Below are positions 8,994-16,649 of a stretch of DNA of 23,576 nt, piece after piece (position 1 is the first letter of the stretch; each line of letters opens with the position of its first letter). The notes beneath the pieces are model-generated. The model was given only the letters and a program-made list of their open reading frames with translations, was not told where the DNA came from and ran no database searches. The stretch is from Bacteroidia bacterium (lineage in GTDB: Bacteria > Bacteroidota > Bacteroidia > UKL13-3): contig JAKRSG010000109.1 in the NCBI GenBank assembly GCA_022402405.1, positions 1 to 23,576 of the forward strand, given 5' to 3'. The position numbers and the translations under genes are program-made.

Positions 8994-11405
8994 ATGAAAA
9001 AAATTTTAATACTCAGTATATGTTTGTGGGCAGGTGCATTATTTGCCCAAACAAACCCCATGTTTTATAATTTTCGCTCGGTAGCACAGAGCAGTTTTCT
9101 AAATCCTGCACATGTTTCTCGCCAAGCATTTACCATTGGATTGTTTGATAATTTTAACCACTTTAGCACTCCAGGTATTAGCGCATACGATTTATTGAGA
9201 AGCGACGAAACTGGTCAGCAAACCTTGGATAAAATTTTAGGTAATAGCAATTATCACCTAAGAGACATGCAGATTTACAATGAAATAAATCCATTCTTTC
9301 TAGGCTTTAGGATTAAGAAAAATTATTTCTCATTTGCTATTCAAAACACCGTAAATACAGAACTAGGAATACCAAAAGATTTATTATCCATGTTTTACTA
9401 CGGCAATGTGAATAGTGATAAAACTTTAAACAAGGAAATAGTATTAAGTGATTTACAACTAAATGTAAGAACCTTTACTTCTTTTTCTGCATCATACACA
9501 AGAGAATTTGGCGAAAAGTTAACCATTGGTATTAGAGGTAAATACCATCTAGGCCTCATTGATGCTGGAATTGTAAGAAATAATAGTTCTATAAAAACAG
9601 ATAGTGGAGAAAATAATAGTTACAGAATAACAGCAAAATCAGATTACTCTGTGCGTGCAGCTGGAGTAACAAGATATGAAGATTTGTTAAGTCAATTAGG
9701 TGCTGAAAATGCAAACTTTGGTACGATCGGATTGAATTTTGGTTCAGACCTATTTGGAAAACCGATTGGTTCTGGTTTCTCATTCGATATTGGAGCAGAT
9801 TATAAGGCAGGCAAAAAACTGAGTTTCTCTGCAAGTGTTTTAGATTTAGGCTCAATTAAATGGAACGAAGCACGCTCTTATTCAAGAAATGCTTCTTTTA
9901 CATTTGAAGGATTTAACACAGACGACCCTTCTACCATAGATTCTGCACAACTCGCCAATATTCAAGATTCTGTTATCAAAATTTTTGAACCTAAACAAGA
10001 TACTATTGCCTCCTATACCACTCGCTTAAATCCTAGATTTTATATAGGGATGAATTACCAACTCTTTAAAAGTGGTAGTTTAGGATTAGTAGGATACGGT
10101 GAAACTTGGAACGGTAAATTTTATCCAGGTGCCAGTGTTTCTTACACACAACGTATTTGGAGATTGCTTGACTTAAGAGTTAACTACAATATCTATAGAG
10201 GAAATAATCAAAATGTTGGGGCTGGTTTGGCCATGCATCTGGCACCTGTTAGTATTTACATGCTCTCAGATAATATTATGGGTTATGCTCCATTAGATGG
10301 TACACTCAGAATGGACGGAAAATATACTACCTTCCGTTTTGGAGTTAATATCAATATCGGTGGCAGATTTGATAGTGATAATGATGGCATTCCAAACAGA
10401 AAAGACAAGTGTAAAAAGGTTTATGGTTTAGCTAAATTTGATGGTTGTCCTGATACAGATGGAGATGGAGTACCTGATACGAAAGATGAATGTATAGATG
10501 TACCAGGAACTATTTTGGCCAATGGTTGTCCGGATAAGGATGGCGACGGTGTTAAAGATGCTATTGATTCTTGTGTAACCGACAGTGGTAGTGCTAAACT
10601 AAATGGTTGTCCTGATAAAGACAATGATGGTGTAGCAGATAAATTCGACAAATGTCCTAGCGATTCTGGTATGATTAGTCAAGCTGGTTGCCCAGATGCC
10701 GATGGAGATGGAATTTTAGACAAAGACGATGCTTGCCCGAAAGCTGCTGGCTGGAAAGGCTCTAAAGGTTGTCCAGATATAGATAGAGACTCTGTGCCAG
10801 ATTCAAAAGATGATTGCCCTACCATTCCTGGTCCAGTTAAATATAAAGGTTGTCCAGACTCTGATGGTGATGGAATTATTAATAAATTAGATAGCTGTAT
10901 CATGGAAGCTGGTCCTGCCAACACAAATGGTTGTCCAGATGCGGATGGAGATGGAATTGCCGATAAATACGATAATTGCCCTACAGAGGTTGGTACCATA
11001 GAAAACGCTGGCTGCCCAACTCTTGACCCTAATTTGGTTATTCTAAATGAAGAAGAAAAGAAGGTGTTAAATGAAGCTTTCAGCAGTTTAGAATTCTTAA
11101 CAGGTACAGCTAAAATTAGTGAAAACTCATTAGGTAGTTTAACAGAGCTGGCTGATTTATTAATCGTAAAAACGACTTATAAATTAGAAATTAACGGTCA
11201 TACCGACAATGTTGGTAATGCTAAAAACAACCAAAAGTTAAGTCAACAAAGAGCAGATGCTGTTAAAACTTTCTTAGTAAGCAAAGGTGTAGAGGCTCCA
11301 AGATTAAAAGCTACCGGATTTGGTTCAAGCAAACCTATTGCTGATAATAAAACAGCAGAAGGCAGACAAAGAAACCGCAGGGTAGAATTTAAAATTGTAA
11401 AATAG
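8994..11405 (+). CDS. DUF5723 outer-membrane protein with thrombospondin type 3 repeats and OmpA domain
   Basis: An 803-aa outer-membrane protein. The signal peptide (about 1-18) ends L-F-A-Q. Residues about 20-455 match the DUF5723 type of Bacteroidota outer-membrane barrels: an early NPAHVSRQAF motif, then many alternating aromatic strands. Residues 460-675 hold eight 27-residue thrombospondin type 3 repeats (D-x-D-x-D-G-x-x-D-x-x-D-x-C...GCP), likely Ca2+-binding. The C-terminal OmpA domain (about 682-803) shows NGHTDNVG and the final RRVEF strand, which by family knowledge binds peptidoglycan. The expected arrangement is a barrel in the outer membrane, a stiff calcium-binding rod and a cell-wall anchor. 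It is the last gene of the three-gene group and ends with TAG just before a bidirectional terminator. Confidence 0.9.
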   Translation: MKKILILSICLWAGALFAQTNPMFYNFRSVAQSSFLNPAHVSRQAFTIGLFDNFNHFSTPGISAYDLLRSDETGQQTLDKILGNSNYHLRDMQIYNEINPFFLGFRIKKNYFSFAIQNTVNTELGIPKDLLSMFYYGNVNSDKTLNKEIVLSDLQLNVRTFTSFSASYTREFGEKLTIGIRGKYHLGLIDAGIVRNNSSIKTDSGENNSYRITAKSDYSVRAAGVTRYEDLLSQLGAENANFGTIGLNFGSDLFGKPIGSGFSFDIGADYKAGKKLSFSASVLDLGSIKWNEARSYSRNASFTFEGFNTDDPSTIDSAQLANIQDSVIKIFEPKQDTIASYTTRLNPRFYIGMNYQLFKSGSLGLVGYGETWNGKFYPGASVSYTQRIWRLLDLRVNYNIYRGNNQNVGAGLAMHLAPVSIYMLSDNIMGYAPLDGTLRMDGKYTTFRFGVNINIGGRFDSDNDGIPNRKDKCKKVYGLAKFDGCPDTDGDGVPDTKDECIDVPGTILANGCPDKDGDGVKDAIDSCVTDSGSAKLNGCPDKDNDGVADKFDKCPSDSGMISQAGCPDADGDGILDKDDACPKAAGWKGSKGCPDIDRDSVPDSKDDCPTIPGPVKYKGCPDSDGDGIINKLDSCIMEAGPANTNGCPDADGDGIADKYDNCPTEVGTIENAGCPTLDPNLVILNEEEKKVLNEAFSSLEFLTGTAKISENSLGSLTELADLLIVKTTYKLEINGHTDNVGNAKNNQKLSQQRADAVKTFLVSKGVEAPRLKATGFGSSKPIADNKTAEGRQRNRRVEFKIVK
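10371..11018 (+). repeat. Eight thrombospondin type 3 repeats (27 codons each)
   Basis: Eight consecutive units start with D-x-D and end near G-C-P. The calcium loops read DSDNDGIPN, DTDGDGVPD, DKDGDGVKD, DKDNDGVAD, DADGDGILD, DIDRDSVPD, DSDGDGIIN and DADGDGIAD. The spacing is constant: 648 bases equals 8 x 81. The sixth unit is off-consensus, with Arg and Ser where Gly usually sits. The copies differ at many third positions, so the array is not freshly amplified. It encodes a linker between barrel and OmpA domain. Confidence 0.85.
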
Positions 11406-11421
11406 TATAAAACAAATCCAC

Positions 11422-11459
11422 AAAAAAAGGGAACCTGCAAACGCAGGTTCCCTTTTTTT
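11422..11459. terminator. Bidirectional intrinsic terminator between the OmpA gene and ndk
   Basis: A textbook rho-independent structure: A7, GGGAACCTGC (11429-11438), loop AAAC, GCAGGTTCCC (11443-11452), T7. It has a perfect 10-bp GC-rich stem with A and T tracts on the two sides. It lies between the convergent stops at 11405 and 11474, so it can end transcription from both directions. Confidence 0.93.
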
Positions 11460-11473
11460 ATATGGAAAAATAA

Positions 11474-11890
11474 TTAGAATCTTTCGAAAGCGCTGAAGAA
11501 GAAAGAAGCTTCATGAGCTGCATTAGCATCGCTATCGCTGCCATGGATGGCATTTGCTTCAATAGACTTTGCAAAGCGATTGCGGATAGTTCCTGGCTCT
11601 GCTTTAGCTGGATCTGTAGCACCAATTAAAGTACGGAAATCTGCAACAGCATTTTCTTTTACTAGCACTGCTGCAACGATGGTTCCGCTTGTCATAAAAG
11701 AAACTAAGTCTTTAAAAAACGGACGTTCGCGGTGAATATCATAAAAAGCTCCAGCTGTTTCTTCAGACAAACGCACATATTTCATGGCTTGAATAGTGAA
11801 ACCAGCTTCTAAAATTTGATCGATAATTTTTCCTGTGTAACCATTGGCAACCGCATCGGGTTTAATCATGGTGAATGTAATATTACTCAT
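11474..11890 (-). CDS. ndk: Nucleoside diphosphate kinase
   Basis: A 138-aa cytosolic enzyme that transfers the gamma phosphate from NTPs to NDPs through a phospho-histidine. The N-terminal strand carries the family motif T-M-I-K-P-D-A. The active-site block reads NAIHGSDS, with His116 as the phosphorylated residue. FRTLIGATDP and the GTIRNRFA nucleotide-binding region match the family, and the length is normal. It is transcribed alone on the minus strand, divergent from the DHH phosphoesterase gene and ending at the shared terminator. A TAnnTTTG-type -7 element lies about 20 bases upstream of the ATG. Confidence 0.97.
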   Translation of the reverse strand: MSNITFTMIKPDAVANGYTGKIIDQILEAGFTIQAMKYVRLSEETAGAFYDIHRERPFFKDLVSFMTSGTIVAAVLVKENAVADFRTLIGATDPAKAEPGTIRNRFAKSIEANAIHGSDSDANAAHEASFFFSAFERF

Positions 11891-11910
11891 TTTTTCTATA
11901 TTTGGGGCTG

Positions 11911-11918
11911 CAAAATTA
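11911..11918 (-). promoter_or_regulatory. Candidate -7 promoter element for ndk
   Basis: On the minus strand this reads TAATTTTG, an exact match to the Bacteroidota -7 consensus TAnnTTTG, about 20 bases before the ndk ATG. I see no TTTG box at the usual -33 spacing, so the call rests on one element only. The rest of the 137-base divergent gap holds A-rich tracts (about 11964-11999) and nothing else I can name. Confidence 0.45.
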
Positions 11919-12027
11919 CATCCTTCTAGGAATATATTGCTAAATTCAACAAAACTTGTTTGTTAAATAAAAAAAAATCAAAAAAAATAGGATTAAAACA
12001 ATTCATTAGTAGATATTTGCAGCCACT

Positions 12028-13053
12028 TTGAAAAATATAAATAACATTGCTGATATAAAACCGCTTTTGGAAGCAGCGGTGAAACCAAAGGTAATTATTA
12101 CTACCCACCATAAACCCGATGCCGACGCATTAGGATCTTCCTTAGGTCTATATAATTATCTTTTAAAAAAAGGAATTAATGCCCAAGTAGTTAGCCCTAC
12201 AGATTACGGCGACTTTTTAAAGTGGATGCCTAACGAACATTCTGTTATCAACTTTGAAGAATTTGAAGAAAAAAGTAAAGACCTTGTTTCAGATGCTGAC
12301 TTTATTTTTTGTCTCGATTTTAATGCTCTAAAAAGAATTAATAAGTTAGGAGATATAGTAAAATCTGCTTCGGCACAAAAAGTTTTAATCGACCACCACC
12401 TAGAACCTGAAGGATTCGAAGATTACAGACTTTGGACCACCAAAGCAAGTTCTACTGCTGAATTGGTTTTCTGGTTTATAGAATTAATGGGTGATGTAGA
12501 TTTGATAGACGAAGATATTGCCAGTTGTTTGTACGCAGGAATTGTAACCGATACCGCATCTTTTAAACATCCTTCAACCACAGCTACCACCCACAGAGTA
12601 GCTGCAATGTTACTAGAAAAAGGTGCCAAATCTAATAGAATTTATGAGGCTATTTATGATAATTATTCAGAGAATAGAACCCGATTCATCGGGTTTTGCC
12701 TGAATGAAAAACTACAAATTCTAAAAGAATACAATACAGCCCTGATTGTTGTAACAGAAGACGAACTTAAAAAATTTCATATCATCACGGGCGATAGCGA
12801 AGGATTAGTAAATTATGGGCTATCAATAAGTGGCATTCTTCTTTCCGTTCTTATTATTGATAGAAAAGTTGCCAGAAAAATGTCGTTTCGCTCAAAAGAT
12901 AAATTTCCAGCCAACGAATTTGCTAGAAAATACTTTAATGGTGGAGGCCATTTTAACGCAGCTGGGGGTGAAAGCCAAGACAGCATAGAACTTGTAGAAG
13001 CTAAATTTAAAGATGCTTTGCAGAATTTTAAAGAATATTTAACAAACAATTAA
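12028..13053 (+). CDS. nrnA: DHH-family phosphoesterase, NrnA-type (oligoribonuclease / PAP phosphatase)
   Basis: A 341-aa cytosolic protein. The DHH domain shows the metal-binding motif HHKPDADALG (residues 27-36), a later Asp in FCLDFNALK and the signature DHH at 122-124 (LIDHHLEPEG). The C-terminal DHHA1 substrate-binding domain carries GGGHFNAAGG near residue 305. Family members degrade short RNA oligonucleotides and dephosphorylate 3'-phosphoadenosine 5'-phosphate using Mn2+. The start is TTG: an in-frame TAG lies at 12010-12012 and no ATG is available before the conserved motif. Its stop overlaps the next gene's ATG by one base (TAATG), so it is co-translated with two FKBP isomerase genes. 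Whether it cleaves nanoRNA, PAP or c-di-AMP products cannot be told from sequence. Confidence 0.92.
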   Translation: MKNINNIADIKPLLEAAVKPKVIITTHHKPDADALGSSLGLYNYLLKKGINAQVVSPTDYGDFLKWMPNEHSVINFEEFEEKSKDLVSDADFIFCLDFNALKRINKLGDIVKSASAQKVLIDHHLEPEGFEDYRLWTTKASSTAELVFWFIELMGDVDLIDEDIASCLYAGIVTDTASFKHPSTTATTHRVAAMLLEKGAKSNRIYEAIYDNYSENRTRFIGFCLNEKLQILKEYNTALIVVTEDELKKFHIITGDSEGLVNYGLSISGILLSVLIIDRKVARKMSFRSKDKFPANEFARKYFNGGGHFNAAGGESQDSIELVEAKFKDALQNFKEYLTNN

Positions 13054-13895
13054 TGAAATATAAAATGAAAAACATCCTTTGGGCAATTGTTGCTCTTCTT
13101 GTAATTAGTGCATGTAACAACAAATTCGAAACCACCGCAAATGGTACCCAATATAAAATTATCAAAACCGACGAAAATGCACGTATGGTGGCAGAAGGTG
13201 ATAATTTACATATCCATTTAAAAGGCGTACTCGAAAGAAATGATTCAGCCCTTTTTGATTCATACAAAAACAATAAACCTTATTATATTCCTGCTGGAGA
13301 ACCTAGTTTAAAAGAAGTATTCGCAGTGCTTAAAAAAGGTGATAGCGCCATCTTCAAAATTTATGCAGATACCTTATACGGTAACTTTGGAGAAGGTTTA
13401 CCTCCAGGGGTTAAGTCTGGCGATATCATTACATTTTATGCTTCTTTGTTAGATATTTATAACCCAGCAGAAATGCAAGAAAAAATAGATGCTCAAAACA
13501 AAGAGTTTGAAGTAAAAGACTCTATTGCTTTAAGCAGCTTTTTAAGTGGTTTAACAGATGTAAAACAAACTAGCAGCGGACTTAGTTATGTGGTTAAAAC
13601 AGCTGGCAAAGGAAAGTCTGTTAAAAAAGGCGATAAAGTTACTGTTAAATATCGCGGGGCTTTATTAGACGGAACTGTATTTGATGAAACCAAAGAAAGT
13701 TCTCCTGATTTTACTTTTACTGTTGGTGCCGGACAAGTAATTACTGGCTGGGATGAAGGATTTTTATTAATGAAAGAGGGAGATAAATACCAATTAATTA
13801 TTCCTTGGACTTTAGCTTATGGATCAAGAGGAAGTGGACCAATTCCTCCTTATGCTACCTTAGTTTTTGATGTAGAACTTATTAAAGTAAACTAA
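13053..13895 (+). CDS. FKBP-type peptidyl-prolyl isomerase lipoprotein (possible GldI-like)
   Basis: A 280-aa lipoprotein. The signal peptide ends V-I-S-A-C with Cys21 lipidated (Cys17 if the second ATG at 13065 is used). Residues about 30-155 look like a degenerate FKBP-like domain: NGTQYKI, a DSYK strand and LKKGDSA are present, but the GW-x-EG active-site block is missing. Residues about 170-280 form a standard FKBP domain with VKYRG, FDET, GWDEG, then IPWTLAYG where the family usually has IPSELAYG, and the closing VFDVEL strand. Expected role: prolyl cis-trans isomerase or chaperone in the cell envelope. Gliding-associated GldI of Flavobacterium is also an FKBP lipoprotein, but the sequence alone does not prove equivalence. 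It overlaps nrnA by one base and is followed two bases later by another FKBP gene. Confidence 0.88.
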   Translation: MKYKMKNILWAIVALLVISACNNKFETTANGTQYKIIKTDENARMVAEGDNLHIHLKGVLERNDSALFDSYKNNKPYYIPAGEPSLKEVFAVLKKGDSAIFKIYADTLYGNFGEGLPPGVKSGDIITFYASLLDIYNPAEMQEKIDAQNKEFEVKDSIALSSFLSGLTDVKQTSSGLSYVVKTAGKGKSVKKGDKVTVKYRGALLDGTVFDETKESSPDFTFTVGAGQVITGWDEGFLLMKEGDKYQLIIPWTLAYGSRGSGPIPPYATLVFDVELIKVN

Positions 13896-13897
13896 TT

Positions 13898-14773
13898 ATG
13901 ATAAAGTATTTATTATTTGCCGCTGCCTTGGCATTTGCTGTGCCAAGTATGGCCCAAGACAAACCTGCGAAAGGCAAAAAAGGGCCAAATGAAAAATCAG
14001 CTAAAGGTCAAGCGAAAAAAGAATCTAACACCACTAAAAGAAACATTAAATTGAACGAAGAAATCACCACAGCATCCGGTCTCAAATACAAGGTAACTGA
14101 GATGGGTTCAGGCCGAAAAGTAGAAATTGGCGACAAAGTAAGTGTTCACTACACAGGTAAACTAACCAATGGTACTAAATTCGATAGCTCTAAAGATCGT
14201 AACCAGCCATTTAGCTTTAAAGTTGGTGGCGGCCAAGTTATTAGAGGCTGGGATGAAGGTTTAGCTCTATTACATATTGGAGATAAGGCAACATTAACCA
14301 TTCCATCAGAATTAGGATATGGCCAAAGAGATATGGGTACTATCCCTCCCAACAGCACGCTTATTTTTGATATTGAAGTACTTGATGCAGTAACTCCAAT
14401 TAAAGCCGCTCCTTTTGATGTTAAAGGTAAAGATACCTTAACAACTGCAAGCGGTTTAAAATATATCATAGTGAAAAAAGGTGAAGGTGCAAAAGCAGAA
14501 AATGGTAAAACTGTTGATGTTCACTATACCGGTTATTTAATGGATGGCAGAACTTTTGATTCTTCTGTAGAAAGAGGAGAACCAATTAGCTTCCCATTAG
14601 GTCAGGGAATGGTTATTAAAGGTTGGGAAGAAGGCATTGCATTAATGCATGTTGGAGATAAAATGAGAATCATTATTCCTAGTGAACTAGGATATGGAGC
14701 CAATGGCGCTGGTGGAGTAATTCCGCCAAACGCTACCTTAATATTCGACGTAGAATTAATGAATGTAAAATAA
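13898..14773 (+). CDS. Periplasmic FKBP-type peptidyl-prolyl isomerase with two active-type domains
   Basis: A 291-aa exported protein. The signal peptide (about 1-19) ends S-M-A-Q and is followed by an unusually lysine-rich linker to about residue 50. Two full FKBP domains follow (about 55-165 and 180-291). Both keep the V-H-Y-T-G strand, F-D-S-S, GW(D/E)EG, IPSELGYG, the IPPN(S/A)TL loop and the final I/VFD-hydrophobic-E strand, so both should be catalytically competent. The likely role is folding of periplasmic or outer-membrane proteins, alongside the preceding FKBP lipoprotein. Its ATG is two bases after the upstream stop, so it is in the same operon, and a long bidirectional hairpin ends the unit. 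A duplication within this gene or between the two genes is likely. Confidence 0.92.
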   Translation: MIKYLLFAAALAFAVPSMAQDKPAKGKKGPNEKSAKGQAKKESNTTKRNIKLNEEITTASGLKYKVTEMGSGRKVEIGDKVSVHYTGKLTNGTKFDSSKDRNQPFSFKVGGGQVIRGWDEGLALLHIGDKATLTIPSELGYGQRDMGTIPPNSTLIFDIEVLDAVTPIKAAPFDVKGKDTLTTASGLKYIIVKKGEGAKAENGKTVDVHYTGYLMDGRTFDSSVERGEPISFPLGQGMVIKGWEEGIALMHVGDKMRIIIPSELGYGANGAGGVIPPNATLIFDVELMNVK

Positions 14774-14788
14774 TTATTTCTCTATTCT

Positions 14789-14846
14789 AATAAAGCCATA
14801 AAATGGGTAAGGTCTGAACCTAACTCATTTTATGGCTTTATTTTTT
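14789..14846. terminator. Long bidirectional terminator between the FKBP operon and ppx
   Basis: AATAAAGCCATAAAATG (14789-14805) pairs perfectly with CATTTTATGGCTTTATT (14826-14842), and the interior AGGT-CTGA-ACCT extends it with one wobble pair and one mismatch. A run of T ends at 14846 on the plus strand. The right arm contains the stop codon of the convergent phosphatase gene (14838-14840). It serves both converging transcription units. Confidence 0.88.
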
Positions 14847-15722
14847 ATAAAACTTCTGATACAATAATTGTATCATCCCGTCTTTAAGTCCGCTATTATC
14901 TGGACTTAATATGGTATTTATACCTGCCCAATTCAAAATTCTGAGGTAGATATCTGCCGAAACATCAATAATATCTGCTCTATCCATATTAAGCTTGTAT
15001 TTTTCTACTCGCTCTTGTAATGACATTTTGCTAACCTTTCTGTGAAAATCCTTAAGCTCATTTCTACTTATAGATTTTATCGCTTGCTCTGGATGCAAAA
15101 GTCCTAAGATTTTGTTTATAGTTCCGCTGGTTACTACCGCTTGCATATTATTTAAACCAGCCGTTTTATGTTTAACCCAATGTTCAATTGTTTGCCACGT
15201 TTTTTCGGATACTGCTCCGTCCATTAAACGCACTGTGCCAATATCAAACGAAATAGAATTAATGATTTTCTGGTTGGAAATAATAGTCATTTCTGTAGAA
15301 CCACCGCCCACATCAATAGTCAAATAATTCTTCTCTGGCTCAAAAATATGAAGAATAGAAGCTAAGATTAATTCGCTTTCCTTACTCCCATTTATGATTT
15401 GAATTTTTAAGCCAATTTCTTCCTCAATCTTCTTAACAATCTTCTTCCCATTTTTAGCCTCACGCATTGCACTAGTTGCACAGGCCAAATAATGATCTAC
15501 TTCAAATGCTTTTAACAATGAATAAAAAGAATGCATTGCCTGATTAAAAATCTTGCGCTTTTCTTTACTTATCCATTGTTCTTTAAACGCATCATCCCCT
15601 AATCTAATCGGAATTCTAACAAATTCAAGCTTCTTAAAACGGTCGGAAGAACCCGGCTCATTTACTCGAACAATTTGTAAACGTACAGCGTTGGAACCAA
15701 TATCTATAGCGGCTAATTTCAT
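14838..15722 (-). CDS. Short Ppx/GppA-family phosphatase (exopolyphosphatase-like)
   Basis: A 294-aa cytosolic protein of the sugar-kinase/actin-fold Ppx/GppA family, which hydrolyses terminal phosphates from polyphosphate or pppGpp. Visible motifs are AAIDIGSNAVRL at the N-terminus (phosphate-1 loop), ACATSAMREA near residue 80, ESELI near 119, TIDVGGGSTE near 136 (phosphate-2 loop), an IGTVRL strand and a C-terminal SGLKDGMI. It has only the two actin-like domains; the C-terminal HD-like region of the roughly 500-aa enterobacterial Ppx is absent, which is common in this phylum. Its ATG is 3 bases after the stop of the upstream transferase gene, so it is the last gene of the DUF3127-transferase-phosphatase unit. 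The preferred substrate cannot be read from sequence. Confidence 0.9.
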   Translation of the reverse strand: MKLAAIDIGSNAVRLQIVRVNEPGSSDRFKKLEFVRIPIRLGDDAFKEQWISKEKRKIFNQAMHSFYSLLKAFEVDHYLACATSAMREAKNGKKIVKKIEEEIGLKIQIINGSKESELILASILHIFEPEKNYLTIDVGGGSTEMTIISNQKIINSISFDIGTVRLMDGAVSEKTWQTIEHWVKHKTAGLNNMQAVVTSGTINKILGLLHPEQAIKSISRNELKDFHRKVSKMSLQERVEKYKLNMDRADIIDVSADIYLRILNWAGINTILSPDNSGLKDGMIQLLYQKFYKK

Positions 15723-15725
15723 GAT

Positions 15726-16640
15726 TTAATTTTTAAATACCCTTAAAATCCAAGGTAGGCGATTTACTTTTAAACGATAATAATTACGCTTCTCTGCACC
15801 AAAACTTTTAAAGAATCTTGCAATACCTTCTATTTCCGATCCTTCAAAATCTAATATCATTTTATGGTCTGCAAACAAAAATATAATAGAGTCCATTAAA
15901 AGCGTCATAGCGCCTTTTTCTTTTCCTAGTTCTGAACCATTGCCAAGTAAAAATATGATTCTATTTTTATGTGCTAAAAATGCACCTGAAGCCAAAAGCT
16001 CTCCAGATTTATCGTAAACACCTTTACAAATAAGCTTATGCTGAACATTAGCTTCCTCCATAAGTTGTTGCAAACGCATATAGTCTGCATCTTTTACACC
16101 TTTTGTTGTTAATGCTTTGTGCGATTTATAAAATAAAACTACTTCTTTAAAACCTATGCTTTGTATGGATAATTCGTACTTTTTTGCCTTCTTTAAATTG
16201 CGCTTGTTTTGGGTGTTGTACGACTTAGAGATTTTCTCGTACGCCTTTGATAAATCCAGCACGTAATTTCTACGTTTACGAATTTTTAGTTTTGGATTTA
16301 ATACCTGATTTTGTTCGTTTAATTGAATATCGATAAACCTAAATTTCTTAGGGATAGATTGTATGAAAGACTCAAGAATATCTTGAGATAAGAGCGATGC
16401 CTTAGTAAAAACACCCAATTGTTGGGTAAAAAAAGGCTGACTTAAATAACTTATAAAATACTTGCGGTGAGCTGTTAAAGGCATCACCGCAAGATAATCA
16501 TCTAATACTAAAGCCTCCCAATTGGGAGAAGCGATATTTAAATACCAACTATAAGCATACACCAAAGCATTAGCACTCTGTTCTATACAGAGGTCCCATT
16601 TGTTTTGGTCTATTTCTGTATGCTTTAAATATCGAATCAA
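15726..16640 (-). CDS. FemAB/GNAT-like acyltransferase, substrate unknown
   Basis: A 304-aa protein with two halves resembling the GNAT/FemAB fold. The N-terminal half includes VYAYSWYLN and PFFTQQLG. A lysine-rich segment around residues 145-155 (YNTQNKRNLKKAKKY) resembles the corresponding FemAB-type helix. The C-terminal half has a FLLGNGS strand, a DFEGSEIEGIARFFKSFGA block and a basic end. FemAB-like enzymes add amino acids or acyl groups to cell-wall, lipid or peptide acceptors; nothing here identifies the acceptor. The start is TTG, 9 bases after the DUF3127 stop and in the same frame. The next internal Met is about residue 53, too far inside the conserved N-terminus. It is co-directional with ppx, 3 bases apart. 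Confidence 0.75.
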   Translation of the reverse strand: MIRYLKHTEIDQNKWDLCIEQSANALVYAYSWYLNIASPNWEALVLDDYLAVMPLTAHRKYFISYLSQPFFTQQLGVFTKASLLSQDILESFIQSIPKKFRFIDIQLNEQNQVLNPKLKIRKRRNYVLDLSKAYEKISKSYNTQNKRNLKKAKKYELSIQSIGFKEVVLFYKSHKALTTKGVKDADYMRLQQLMEEANVQHKLICKGVYDKSGELLASGAFLAHKNRIIFLLGNGSELGKEKGAMTLLMDSIIFLFADHKMILDFEGSEIEGIARFFKSFGAEKRNYYRLKVNRLPWILRVFKN

Positions 16641-16649
16641 AATGTAAAT

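Noticed and set aside
10421..10999. Antisense open frames rich in Pro/Ser opposite the thrombospondin repeats
   Set aside because: They mirror the repeat codons of the OmpA-type gene on the other strand, with no start context or homology.
10371..11018. Regular 81-base repeats that might suggest a CRISPR array or minisatellite
   Set aside because: The periodicity is that of protein repeats with diverged third positions, and it keeps the reading frame of a clear calcium-binding domain.
11964..11999. A-rich tract upstream of nrnA as a promoter or attenuator
   Set aside because: It lacks a clear TAnnTTTG with correct spacing; the nearest candidate (GATATTTG at 12012-12019) breaks the consensus and lies too near the start.
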